DNA of 15,065 nucleotides from a bacterium. GTDB lineage: Bacteria > Chloroflexota > Dormibacteria > UBA8260 > Bog-877. Position numbers and translations under genes: made by a program. Below the pieces are notes generated by a model that saw only the letters and a list, made by a program, of their open reading frames with translations, ran no database searches and was not told the DNA's origin. The DNA is taken from positions 1-15,065 of the forward strand of contig JAJYWM010000051.1 in the NCBI GenBank assembly GCA_021791455.1. The letters are read 5' to 3'. Below are positions 6,893 through 14,122 of this stretch, in pieces (position 1 is the first letter of the stretch; each line of letters begins with the position of its first letter).

Positions 6893-8128
6893 GTGAACAG
6901 CCGGGTTGCGGGGGCAGTTAGGGTGGCGAGGGTGCGTTTAGCACGTCGCGCACAGGACTTGGAAGTGGCTCCGACGACCCGGGCAATCGAGGCGGCGCGT
7001 GAGAGCGCGCGCTCTGGCGCAGGACTGTTCGCGTTTCGCGATCCGAGGAGGCCGCCCCCGGCGGGTCTTGCTGCAGTCCGCCGTGCTCTCGCCGACGGTT
7101 CAGGAGATTTTTACACAGAGCCCGCCGGTGAGTTGGAGGTCCGCAGGGCGATCGCGCTGCGACAGCGAAAGCGGTGGGGGCGATCGCTTGATCCCCACAC
7201 CGAGGTGATGGTCTCGTCTGGCGTAAGAGGCGCGCTGTTTGCATTGCTCGTCAGCGCGATAGATGTCGGTGACCATGTGGCCGTGCCCGACCCGGGGTGG
7301 CCGGGGTACGCGGCTGCAGTCCGCGTGGCCGGGGGGCGATGCGTGCCATATCCGCTGGAGGACAGTGGCACTGGATTTGTACTCGATCCAGACAGGCTAG
7401 CGCGGTGCATTACGCCGTTGACGAAACTGCTCGTTTTGAATACCCCGCACAATCCGACGGGGCTAGTTCTAGACGGGGAAACGCTGCGGGGGCTCGGGCG
7501 GATTGCCGAGTCACACAATCTAGTGATCGTCGCGGACGAAGCATACGAGGATTTTGTCTACGCCGGGGCGCACCACCAGTCGGTCGCATGTATTGAGAGC
7601 TACTTTGAACGGACAATAACAATATCTGGTTTGGCGAAGACCTTCCGGGCGCCTGGATGGCGTATCGGGTGGGCTGTAGGACCAGCTGAGATCATTGCTT
7701 CGATGACCAAGGTACAAGCCGCGATCACGGGGTGTGCCAGTGCACTCGGTCAGCTGGGAGCGTCCGCACTTCTGCAACACGAGGCGGCCACGCCCATAGT
7801 TGATGCGGAAGACTTGGACGCAAAGAGAAGTGTAGCCGTAAACGCTATGGCTTCTATCGAGGGTATTCGCTGCTTCTTTCCGCAGGGAGCCTACTTTGCG
7901 TTTCCGTACGTAAGGGGACTCGGGTTGACATCCGCGGCGGCCGCGCGTATGCTGAGGGACCGGGCAGGTGTGCAGGTGGTACCCGGTGATGCGTTTGGCA
8001 TTCGCGGGAGCGGCTACCTTCGGTTTCCATTCAGGCTACCGCTGCCCGAGCTCACATTAGGCCTCGATCTTATAGTCGCGTCTCTCAATGACGTGATTAG
8101 GGGCTCGGCGCGAAGCAATGCAACCTGA
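6893..8128 (+). CDS. Class I/II aminotransferase (aspartate-aminotransferase fold type I)
   Basis: A 411-aa PLP-dependent aminotransferase moving the amino group between an amino acid and a 2-oxo acid. Visible residues are Asn187 in NTPHNPTG, Asp215 and Tyr218 in VADEAYEDF, the Schiff-base Lys249 in SGLAKTFRAPGWRIGW with Arg257, and Arg377 in GYLRFPF, the expected carboxylate-binding arginine. Near the N-terminus most relatives have a GEPDF/GDPDF element; here it reads FRDPRRPPP (48-56), so substrate entry may differ. The start is uncertain. The GTG at 6893 has only a poorly spaced AAGGG, and GTGs at 6923 and 6932 would still leave a full domain. The ATPase start lies inside its 3' end (11-base overlap), so the two genes are co-transcribed. 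The substrate is not identifiable. Confidence 0.87.
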   Translation: MNSRVAGAVRVARVRLARRAQDLEVAPTTRAIEAARESARSGAGLFAFRDPRRPPPAGLAAVRRALADGSGDFYTEPAGELEVRRAIALRQRKRWGRSLDPHTEVMVSSGVRGALFALLVSAIDVGDHVAVPDPGWPGYAAAVRVAGGRCVPYPLEDSGTGFVLDPDRLARCITPLTKLLVLNTPHNPTGLVLDGETLRGLGRIAESHNLVIVADEAYEDFVYAGAHHQSVACIESYFERTITISGLAKTFRAPGWRIGWAVGPAEIIASMTKVQAAITGCASALGQLGASALLQHEAATPIVDAEDLDAKRSVAVNAMASIEGIRCFFPQGAYFAFPYVRGLGLTSAAAARMLRDRAGVQVVPGDAFGIRGSGYLRFPFRLPLPELTLGLDLIVASLNDVIRGSARSNAT

Positions 8129-8930
8129 AGCGGTGGCTGTGCAGGTCGACCATGTCTCCAGAGAGTTTATTGCCAGAAAGCGGCGAGCTCTAGCTCTTCG
8201 GGATGTGTCGGTCACAGTACGTGAGCGGGAAGTCGTTGGAATCGTCGGACCAACGGGGTGCGGCAAGACGACGCTTTTGAACCTCATTGCCGGCTTCGAC
8301 ACACCCACGTCAGGGCTCATCAGGGTCTATGGCAAGCAGTTTTTGGGCCCCGGGCCGGACAGGGGCTTTATCTTTCAGCAGCCTAATCTCTTCCCGTGGC
8401 TGTCGGTGCGGGAGAACGTTGCTTTCGCGGTCAGGTATGGCCGAGACCTTCCCGCTCTTGCCGGTACTCGGCAGCACTTGATGGCACGGACCGATGCGCT
8501 GATCGAGGAAGTGGGCCTATCCAACGCCTTGCACTTGTTTCCGCACCAGATCAGCGGAGGTATGAAGTCGCGCGCCGCCCTTGCGAGGGTGCTCCTTGCG
8601 AGCCCAGCAGTTCTCCTGATGGACGAACCTTTCGCGGCGCTGGACGCACAGACTCGGATTCAAATGCACACCCTGCTACTGCATCTTTTGCGCAGTGGTG
8701 AGATGAAGACAGTAGTACTCATTACCCACGACGTGGAGGAGGCGCTCGTGCTTTGTGACCGCATCTATATCTTGTCCTCCAGCCCTGGCCAGGTAGTGGC
8801 GGAGTACGTTGTGCCTTTTGGACGTCCGCGCGAATACAGCGACGTTGCTCGGCGTGCTGAATTCGTCGAGCTGAAGTTTGAAGTTTTGGGACGATTGGAG
8901 GTCTACGGTGATGCCGGAGGCGTGAGGTGA
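8118..8930 (+). CDS. ABC transporter ATP-binding protein (SsuB/TauB-like)
   Basis: A 270-aa cytoplasmic ATPase of the nitrate/sulfonate/taurine class. Walker A is GPTGCGKTT (44-52), the Q-loop is in FIFQQPNLFPWLSV, the signature is ISGGM (145-149; LSGGM is commoner), Walker B is VLLMDEPF (165-172), the D-loop is AALDAQ and the switch His is in ITHDVEEAL (His204). GPGPDRGFIFQ is typical of this subfamily and agrees with the binding protein and permease at 1692-3710, about 4.4 kb upstream. It therefore most likely completes that transporter. The ATG at 8118 lies inside the aminotransferase gene; a GTG at 8133 is an alternative. The HyuA frame follows after 36 bases. Confidence 0.9.
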   Translation: MQPEAVAVQVDHVSREFIARKRRALALRDVSVTVREREVVGIVGPTGCGKTTLLNLIAGFDTPTSGLIRVYGKQFLGPGPDRGFIFQQPNLFPWLSVRENVAFAVRYGRDLPALAGTRQHLMARTDALIEEVGLSNALHLFPHQISGGMKSRAALARVLLASPAVLLMDEPFAALDAQTRIQMHTLLLHLLRSGEMKTVVLITHDVEEALVLCDRIYILSSSPGQVVAEYVVPFGRPREYSDVARRAEFVELKFEVLGRLEVYGDAGGVR

Positions 8931-8966
8931 GTAATTGGTGCATCGCGCTCCGCTGGCTGCACTGAC

Positions 8967-11000
8967 TTGGCCGTACGGATTGGCTTCGACGTCGGTGGCA
9001 CCTTTATCGACCTTGTTTGCGTTGACGATGTAGCGGGTACGTGGCGCAGCAAGAAGGTTTTGATCGGCGGGGACCTCGTCGGTTCGGTTCTCGATGCCGT
9101 CGCCAGCGCGTTGGTTGAGTGGGGCGTGGAGTTGAGCCGCGTGTCGGAGTTCGTGCATGGAACTACGGTTGCGACGAACCTGCTGGTAGAGCGACGCGGC
9201 GCAAAAGTTGGACTCGTCACAACGCGCGGGTTTCGAGATGTCTTGGAGATTGGAAGGCAGCTTCGTCCCTCCATATACGACTCGCGGGTACCGAGGGAGG
9301 CGCCTATAGTGCCTCGGTGGCTTAGGCTCGAGATAGCGGAGCGACTCGCGGCCGATGGAACGTCTCTCACAGATGTCGAGGCACAGGAGTGTGACGACTG
9401 CGCTGCGGTGCTGCACGCGGAGGGAGTTGAGGCGCTAGCGGTAAGTTTCCTGCATGCGTGGCGCGACGCGACCCACGAGCAGACTGTGATCAACCGGATG
9501 CGGAACTCGCTGCCCGGAGTCACGATATATGGGGGCGCGGAGGTTGCGTCGGAGATAGGAGAGTACGAGCGAACGAGCACCGCGGTCGTTTCAGCGTACA
9601 TAGGGCCAAAATTGTCTCGCTATCTCGAGGGCGTGGCCGGTGGATTGGGGGAGAAGTCGCCAAAGTCCAGGTTTCTGGTAATGCAGTCAAACGGCGGCCT
9701 GGGCAACGTGTCGGAGATTGTGAGTCATCCAACCATGGCCCAGTTCTCGGGGCCAGCAGCCGGTGTGCTGGCGGCCCAGACAACATGCGAGCGCCTGGGG
9801 CTGGCGAGTTTCGTAACTCTCGATGTGGGCGGCACAAGCGCAGATGTCGCCGTCGTGCGTAACGGTGTTTTCACGGTGGACCACTTGCGAGCCACATCGG
9901 GGACGCCGATAGTGGGGACGAGCATATCCGTGCACTCTGTGGGTGCGGGGGGCGGCAGTGTAGCATGGGCTGACCTCGGAGGGCTACTCAAGGTCGGGCC
10001 TCAGAGTGCGGGCGCCGTGCCCGGTCCAGCGTGCTACGGTCGGGGGGGGGAGCAGCCGACGGTAACCGATGCGCACCTGCTCCTTGGATGCATTTCCTCA
10101 AGGCGATTCATAGGGTCTGGGCTTGCTCTTGACCGCTCGAGGGCGCGCAAGGCCCTAAACTCTGTCGCCAGAAGGCTACACCTGAGCGCGACCGCGACCG
10201 CGGCAGGCGTCTTGACGGTTGCGGAGGATCATGTAGTCCGAGCTGTGCGCCGAATGACGATCGAGGCTGGGGCGGATCCGCGTGAGCTTTCCCTTGTTGC
10301 CTTTGGGGGAGGTGGGCCGTTGTATGCGAACGCGGTGATTGCCGAGCTAGAAATGTTGCGGGCCGTGATTCCCCAGGGAGCCGGGGTGGCGTGCGCACTT
10401 GGCTTGCTGGGAGCTGGAATCAGGGTGGATGCGGCGCAGTCCTGCATGGTTACACTTCCGGGCGGTGAGGAGGAGGTTCTAGGCGCGTGCGCACAGGCAA
10501 TCGCTCAGGCCGTCCGGAGAATGGACGCGCAGGTCGGCTCCGCAGCTGAGCGGATCGTCGAGGTACTTTTGGATTTGCGGTATCATGGTCAGAACCACCA
10601 GTTGTCTGTTTCACTCTGTGTTGATCGTACGCCCTCCGTGGTGGACGTGGTTGCGGCATGTGGCCGGTTTCACGCTCTTCATGAGGCGACGTTTGGGGTC
10701 AGTGCTCCGGAGGCCATGGTTGAGTGTGTTACCGTTCGCGCGGTGAGCAAATCCCGAGCCGCTAGCAAGAGTGCGGCGCGCGAAGGTTTGGCGCCAAGGA
10801 GGCGTCCGAGTGTGCGACGGGTCTTTCTTGACGGTGCTTGGCATCGGGCGCGGATAGTTGCGGAAGAAGATCTGAGGCACGTGGCGGTAGTGAGTGGGCC
10901 TGCGGTTATAGAGTCCCCGGACGCCACAGTTCTCGTGTACCCGGGCTTCTGCTGCAGCCGTGTTGAGTCGGGCGACTTGGTGCTTGAGCGGGGAGGCTGA
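8967..11000 (+). CDS. hyuA: Hydantoinase/oxoprolinase family protein, subunit A
   Basis: A 677-aa ATP-binding subunit of the hydantoinase A/5-oxoprolinase/acetone carboxylase superfamily (ASKHA fold). It activates an amide or carbonyl by ATP-dependent phosphorylation. Residues 3-16 (VRIGFDVGGTFIDL) form the first phosphate loop. FVHGTTVATN (62-71), VTTRGFRDVLEIGRQ (84-98), YERTSTAVVSAY (200-211), TLDVGGTSADVAV (284-296), SVGAGGGSVA (324-333) and VPGPACYGRGG (351-361) follow in the family order, with LVAFGGGGPLYA further on. The only in-frame start matching the family is TTG at 8967. No good ribosome binding site precedes it, so translation may be coupled to the ATPase gene, which shares its frame and stops 36 bases earlier. 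It ends one base before hyuB. Substrates in the family range from hydantoins and oxoproline to lactams. Confidence 0.93.
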   Translation: MAVRIGFDVGGTFIDLVCVDDVAGTWRSKKVLIGGDLVGSVLDAVASALVEWGVELSRVSEFVHGTTVATNLLVERRGAKVGLVTTRGFRDVLEIGRQLRPSIYDSRVPREAPIVPRWLRLEIAERLAADGTSLTDVEAQECDDCAAVLHAEGVEALAVSFLHAWRDATHEQTVINRMRNSLPGVTIYGGAEVASEIGEYERTSTAVVSAYIGPKLSRYLEGVAGGLGEKSPKSRFLVMQSNGGLGNVSEIVSHPTMAQFSGPAAGVLAAQTTCERLGLASFVTLDVGGTSADVAVVRNGVFTVDHLRATSGTPIVGTSISVHSVGAGGGSVAWADLGGLLKVGPQSAGAVPGPACYGRGGEQPTVTDAHLLLGCISSRRFIGSGLALDRSRARKALNSVARRLHLSATATAAGVLTVAEDHVVRAVRRMTIEAGADPRELSLVAFGGGGPLYANAVIAELEMLRAVIPQGAGVACALGLLGAGIRVDAAQSCMVTLPGGEEEVLGACAQAIAQAVRRMDAQVGSAAERIVEVLLDLRYHGQNHQLSVSLCVDRTPSVVDVVAACGRFHALHEATFGVSAPEAMVECVTVRAVSKSRAASKSAAREGLAPRRRPSVRRVFLDGAWHRARIVAEEDLRHVAVVSGPAVIESPDATVLVYPGFCCSRVESGDLVLERGG

Positions 11001-11001
11001 C

Positions 11002-12660
11002 GTGAGCTGGGACCCAGTATTTGTTGAGGTCTTCGGGAACCAACTAGTTGGGGTTGCGGAGGAGGTCACTGCGGCCACGGTTCGTGCGGGGTTTTCTACG
11101 GCGATCCGTGACAGGAGGGACTGTTCGGCGGTGGTAGTGACTCGTTCGGGCGAAATCGTTGCTCAGGCTGCGGATGTGCCGATTCATTTGGGTGGCATGT
11201 CTCAAGTCGTTGGTGGAGTAGTCGCGCATTTTGGCATGCGGGGGCTCCGGCGAGGGGACGTATTGATTAGCAATGATCCTTATCTGGGGGCGTGCTCTCA
11301 CCTTAATGACATCACCGCGATTTGCCCGGTGTGGATCGGCCGCAGGTTGGAGCTGTTTGTCTGCGTGACCGCGCATCATGCCGACGTGGGAGGCCGTCGG
11401 CCGGGCAGCGAGAGTGTCGATTCCGAGTCTATTTTCCAGGAAGGCATTCGTGTCCCTGGCTTGCTAGCCTTCCGTGGAGGGAGGCTTGTGGAGGCCACGG
11501 TGGACTTGATTAAGGCAAATTCCCGAACGCCTGATGAGCGGGTGGGTGACCTTCGGGCCCAGATCGGCGCCGTGTTGAGGGGCAGCGCACGTTTGGGCGA
11601 ATTGGTCGATCGCTACGGAGCCGCCCAGTTTGTCGGCGGTTTGGATGCGGTTTTGAATGCTAGCGAACGGCACTTCCGATTGGCCCTGCGTGAGTTGGAT
11701 GATGGGCGCTTCACAGCCTGCGAGTCGCTTGATCCGGTGCGCTCCAGCGGGGTCGGCGTGGAGATACATGTGGAAGTTGCTAAGTGCGGCGATTCGGTCG
11801 AGGTCGATTTTGCTGGGACATCCGCGCAGGTTCCGGAGGGGCGCAATGTACCCTACGCGGGGTTGGTGAGCGCCGTGCTGTATGCTATGAAGGCGTTGGT
11901 GGACCCAGCGGTACCTGCAAATAGCGGGTTCTATCGCGCGGTGGCGGTGCGTGCGCCCGAGGGGAGTTTGGTGAACTGCGAGTTCCCTGCCGGGGTATCG
12001 ACTCGAGTCGGGACTGCCCAGCACATTGCTGGGGCTATTTTCAAGGCTGTGTCGGGTGCGTGGGGCGATCGTGTGGTCGCGGGCTGTGACGGTCGCCGAA
12101 AGGTGATTTTTTCTGGCTTGGATAGCCGCAGCCGAAAGTACTTTGTCTATCATGAGTCGAATGCGGGCGGTGTTGGAGCGCATGCACACGGGGATGGGAT
12201 TAGCGGCGCGATGGCCCATGTCATCCAGATGATGAATCTCCCTGTTGAGACGTTGGAGGTGGAGTACCCACTCAGGGTCAGACGTCTGGAATTGATTTGC
12301 GACAGCGGGGGCGCTGGTAGGTGGAGGGGCGGGTTAGGGGTTCGGCGTGATTATGAAGTGCTTTGTGATGAGGTGGAGTGCACATTGGGGTCAGAGAGGA
12401 CTAACGAGCGCATGTGGGGCCTCGCCGGTGGTCTGCCGGGGGAGCGCGGGCGCTTTGTGGTCGACGAAGGGATGACTTCCGAGTGGGAGCCAGACTCGAG
12501 TAGGGTGGCATCGGTGCGGTTGGTGGCAGGGCAGACATTGAGCGTTAAGACGGCTGGCGGGGGTGGGTACGGGGACCCGCGCGGCAGGGAGGGGTGGAGG
12601 GTAGACGAGGATCGTCGCGCTGGTTTGGTATCTGAGTCAGGCTCCAGCTTGTATCGGTGA
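11002..12660 (+). CDS. hyuB: Hydantoinase B/oxoprolinase family protein, subunit B
   Basis: A 552-aa partner of HyuA that carries out the hydrolytic step of the two-subunit enzyme. The GTG at 11002 has GGGGAGG (10990-10996) ahead and lies one base after the hyuA stop; the frame itself opens earlier. It begins with the family's DPVFVEVFGNQL. Asp40, His100, Asp103 and His125 sit in RDRRDCS, GACSHLNDI and TAHHADVGG, and correspond to the metal-binding set described for the caprolactamase beta subunit as I remember it. The DVPIHLGGM and ISNDPYLGA motifs are present. The C-terminal region has GGRWRGGLGVRRDYE-like and GGGGYGDP motifs. It looks complete and functional. It is the last recognisable gene of the catabolic cluster. 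Confidence 0.93.
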   Translation: MSWDPVFVEVFGNQLVGVAEEVTAATVRAGFSTAIRDRRDCSAVVVTRSGEIVAQAADVPIHLGGMSQVVGGVVAHFGMRGLRRGDVLISNDPYLGACSHLNDITAICPVWIGRRLELFVCVTAHHADVGGRRPGSESVDSESIFQEGIRVPGLLAFRGGRLVEATVDLIKANSRTPDERVGDLRAQIGAVLRGSARLGELVDRYGAAQFVGGLDAVLNASERHFRLALRELDDGRFTACESLDPVRSSGVGVEIHVEVAKCGDSVEVDFAGTSAQVPEGRNVPYAGLVSAVLYAMKALVDPAVPANSGFYRAVAVRAPEGSLVNCEFPAGVSTRVGTAQHIAGAIFKAVSGAWGDRVVAGCDGRRKVIFSGLDSRSRKYFVYHESNAGGVGAHAHGDGISGAMAHVIQMMNLPVETLEVEYPLRVRRLELICDSGGAGRWRGGLGVRRDYEVLCDEVECTLGSERTNERMWGLAGGLPGERGRFVVDEGMTSEWEPDSSRVASVRLVAGQTLSVKTAGGGGYGDPRGREGWRVDEDRRAGLVSESGSSLYR

Positions 12661-13177
12661 TTTTGGGGGGTGGTGGCTTGCTGGCGACGATTAGCGGACC
12701 CTTGGAGGACGGCTACGGTGCCCAGGTATCGGTCAGGCCTTGGGCAAAGGCCGGGGCTGCGAGACGTGTCGCCAGCTGGCAGGTGTGCTGTTCTGACCGT
12801 CCAGATCCCTTATGTGGAGGCGCGGAGGCGGGGCCTCTGTTAGTTGCGTCTAACCGCGGCCGGTGCGCGGTGTACTGAGGGGACCCCGTTTGTCGGTCCA
12901 GGACCCGGTGTAGTTGAACGTGGAGGGCGACAGTCTTCGGCACACAGCTTGGGACGAGTCGCCGTGAACCCGGTGAGTGAGCGCCAGGAAGTGCAGACTC
13001 GTGCTCCGGGCCGAACGCGGGAAGGGTGTAGCTCGCGCTGGCGGAGGGGGACCCAAACCGGCCCTCCACGGAGCGGGCCCTCATGATCTGGGCGCTGGTC
13101 GGGGACCTCACTCGGGGGAGCCGGCTTCTCCCTAAGTGGTGGAGCACAAGGCCCAGATTTGCGACGAGGAGCCGAGC

Positions 13178-13190
13178 GGTTCTGAGAACC
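13178..13190. promoter_or_regulatory. Perfect dyad GGTTCT-G-AGAACC
   Basis: A 6-1-6 perfect inverted repeat about 80 bases upstream of the -35 element at 13272. It is positioned like an upstream operator or activator site. No function is known. Confidence 0.3.
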
Positions 13191-13203
13191 ATCCCCTGAC
13201 CGC

Positions 13204-13219
13204 CGGCCCGTTTGGGCCG
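13204..13219. other. Short hairpin CGGCCC-GTTT-GGGCCG
   Basis: A perfect 6-bp stem with a 4-base loop and no T-run after it. It could be the base of a weak terminator insulating the downstream promoter, or structural noise. Confidence 0.25.
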
Positions 13220-13271
13220 ATCGCCTCCCGCGCACCTCCCCGCAGCCTCTAAAAGTGGTACGCGCCACCTC

Positions 13272-13299
13272 TTGACATCCTTGGCGGACCTGCTAACCT
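13272..13299 (+). promoter_or_regulatory. Promoter of the SSB/FtsK operon
   Basis: A perfect TTGACA (13272-13277), a 16-base spacer and TAACCT (13294-13299) preceded by TG at 13291, an extended -10. The -10 itself is weak (three of six). Predicted transcription start is near 13306, with a leader of about 40 bases before the ATG at 13348. Confidence 0.6.
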
Positions 13300-13310
13300 G
13301 GACCGGTCCA
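13299..13310. promoter_or_regulatory. Palindrome TGGACCGGTCCA at the transcription start, operator candidate
   Basis: A perfect 12-base palindrome that touches the -10 element and covers the predicted transcription start. A repressor bound here would block the promoter. The regulator would have to be encoded outside the window, since none is seen in this operon. Confidence 0.45.
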
Positions 13311-13347
13311 CATGGGCCGGAGTACTGGCCAGCACAGGAGGTGAGAG

Positions 13348-13515
13348 ATGTCCAAGGACCTGCGGAGACCACGGGGCGACAAGCATGAGGAGGAAGACGA
13401 GGGCAGCCGGGAGAGGTGCCAGCTGCCCTGGTGGGCGATCATGCCCGGAGGACGCCCGCCAGAGGGCTGGGTGCGTCCCGGGCGCAAGGCCCCGGAGCGG
13501 GAGGCGGGGCGATGA
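13348..13515 (+). CDS. Small charged protein of unknown function (55 aa)
   Basis: The first gene of the mobile-type operon. The ATG at 13348 has a strong AGGAGGTGAG (13336-13345) directly ahead, and the stop overlaps the ssb start in ATGA, so translational coupling is likely. The protein is hydrophilic: a basic N-terminus (LRRPRGDK), an acidic run (HEEEDEGSRE), a central LPWWAIMPGGRPPEGWVRPG with three Trp, and a basic tail. There is no signal peptide or membrane segment. I recognise no family. Position and ribosome site, not similarity, support it as a real gene. Confidence 0.65.
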   Translation: MSKDLRRPRGDKHEEEDEGSRERCQLPWWAIMPGGRPPEGWVRPGRKAPEREAGR

Positions 13516-13880
13516 ACCACGTCGAGCTGCTCGGTGTGGTCGCCTCAGAGGTTCGGGTCCAGGAGTTCATCGCGGCGGGTAAGCCGGAGCCGCAGGTGAA
13601 GGCGAGCTTCCTCTGCGCGGTGCGCCGGCGGGACCGCACTCAGGAACCGGACTGGGTCCGGGTGGAGACCTGGGGAGTCCAGGCGAGGAACCTGGTGCGC
13701 TTCAACGGCAAGGGCTCGAGGGTGGCGGTCACGGGCCGCCTGCGGGGCACCTTCTACAACCCGGACGGCAAGGAGAGGGGAGGACAGCTCCGCCTGGTGG
13801 TGGTGGCGGACCAGATCACCTACCTCTCGCCGCCCCGGAAGGAGGGTGCCACTGAGACCCAGGTAAGGGCCCGGAAGTGA
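13512..13880 (+). CDS. ssb: Single-stranded DNA binding protein (SSB-type OB fold)
   Basis: A 122-aa protein that coats single-stranded DNA during replication, recombination or conjugative transfer. The OB fold reads MNHVELLGVV, ASFLCAVRR (31-39), PDWVRVETWGVQARNLV (46-62), KGSRVAVTGRL (67-77) and VVVADQITYL (96-105). The aromatic residues Trp48, Trp54 and Phe81 sit in the usual zones. The C-terminus (TETQVRARK) is basic and lacks the acidic tip with which chromosomal SSBs recruit partner proteins. This points to an accessory or plasmid-type SSB. The start follows a GGAGGCGGGG site and overlaps the preceding stop; the next gene overlaps its stop through GTGA. Confidence 0.87.
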   Translation: MNHVELLGVVASEVRVQEFIAAGKPEPQVKASFLCAVRRRDRTQEPDWVRVETWGVQARNLVRFNGKGSRVAVTGRLRGTFYNPDGKERGGQLRLVVVADQITYLSPPRKEGATETQVRARK

Positions 13881-14122
13881 CCGGCATCCTGGGGGCCGTC
13901 CTCACCTTCTTGGTGGGGGCGGCCGCCGTCCTCTTGAGCGTCATGGTGGTGCTGGCGGTCCTCCGCTCCCTCCTCGGTGGGAGCCCGGGAGGACGAACCG
14001 GCTGCTGGGTACTCCTGGCGCTGCTCTTCGCCATCTGGCTGCTATCAGGCTTCCTGGATGGCCAGAGCCCAAGCCCGCCGCCGCGCGCCGTACATCCGGC
14101 GCCGGCGGTCTCCTCACTCTGA
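13877..14122 (+). CDS. Small membrane protein (81 aa, two transmembrane segments)
   Basis: The GTG at 13877 overlaps the ssb stop in GTGA, and the stop overlaps the following ATG. Two hydrophobic helices (about residues 5-30 and 43-59) are joined by a Gly/Arg loop (GGSPGGRTG), followed by a Pro-rich hydrophilic tail (SPSPPPRAVHPAPA). It may be a membrane partner of the ATPase encoded next; small membrane proteins beside FtsK-type coupling proteins are common in conjugative elements. No family is recognised. Confidence 0.65.
   Translation: MTGILGAVLTFLVGAAAVLLSVMVVLAVLRSLLGGSPGGRTGCWVLLALLFAIWLLSGFLDGQSPSPPPRAVHPAPAVSSL

Larger units (their letters stand above)
12661..13271. other. Gene-free boundary between catabolic cluster and mobile module
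   Basis: About 610 bases in which no frame on either strand carries recognisable motifs. A long minus-strand frame over 12713-13372 has a Pro/Arg/Ser-rich composition typical of non-coding high-GC DNA. No intrinsic terminator was seen after hyuB. A GGGGACCCC palindrome (12879-12887) and two further dyads (13178, 13204) are present. It may be an old junction scar or the edge of an inserted element. Confidence 0.5.

Noticed and set aside
11464..12219. 251-codon minus-strand frame inside hyuB
   Set aside because: Shadow of a strongly conserved hyuB sequence; no motif and no ribosome site.
12657..12878. 73-codon frame overlapping the hyuB stop through GTGA
   Set aside because: The overlap looks operon-like, but the translation is low-complexity and shows no family features.
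12661..13271. tRNA gene or attachment site at the edge of the mobile module
   Set aside because: No T-arm consensus or cloverleaf was found, and no direct repeat is visible within the window.
12713..13372. 219-codon open frame on the minus strand
   Set aside because: Rich in Pro, Arg, Ser and Ala with no domain motifs, and it crosses the promoter and operator of the ssb operon. Long open frames are expected by chance in DNA of this composition.
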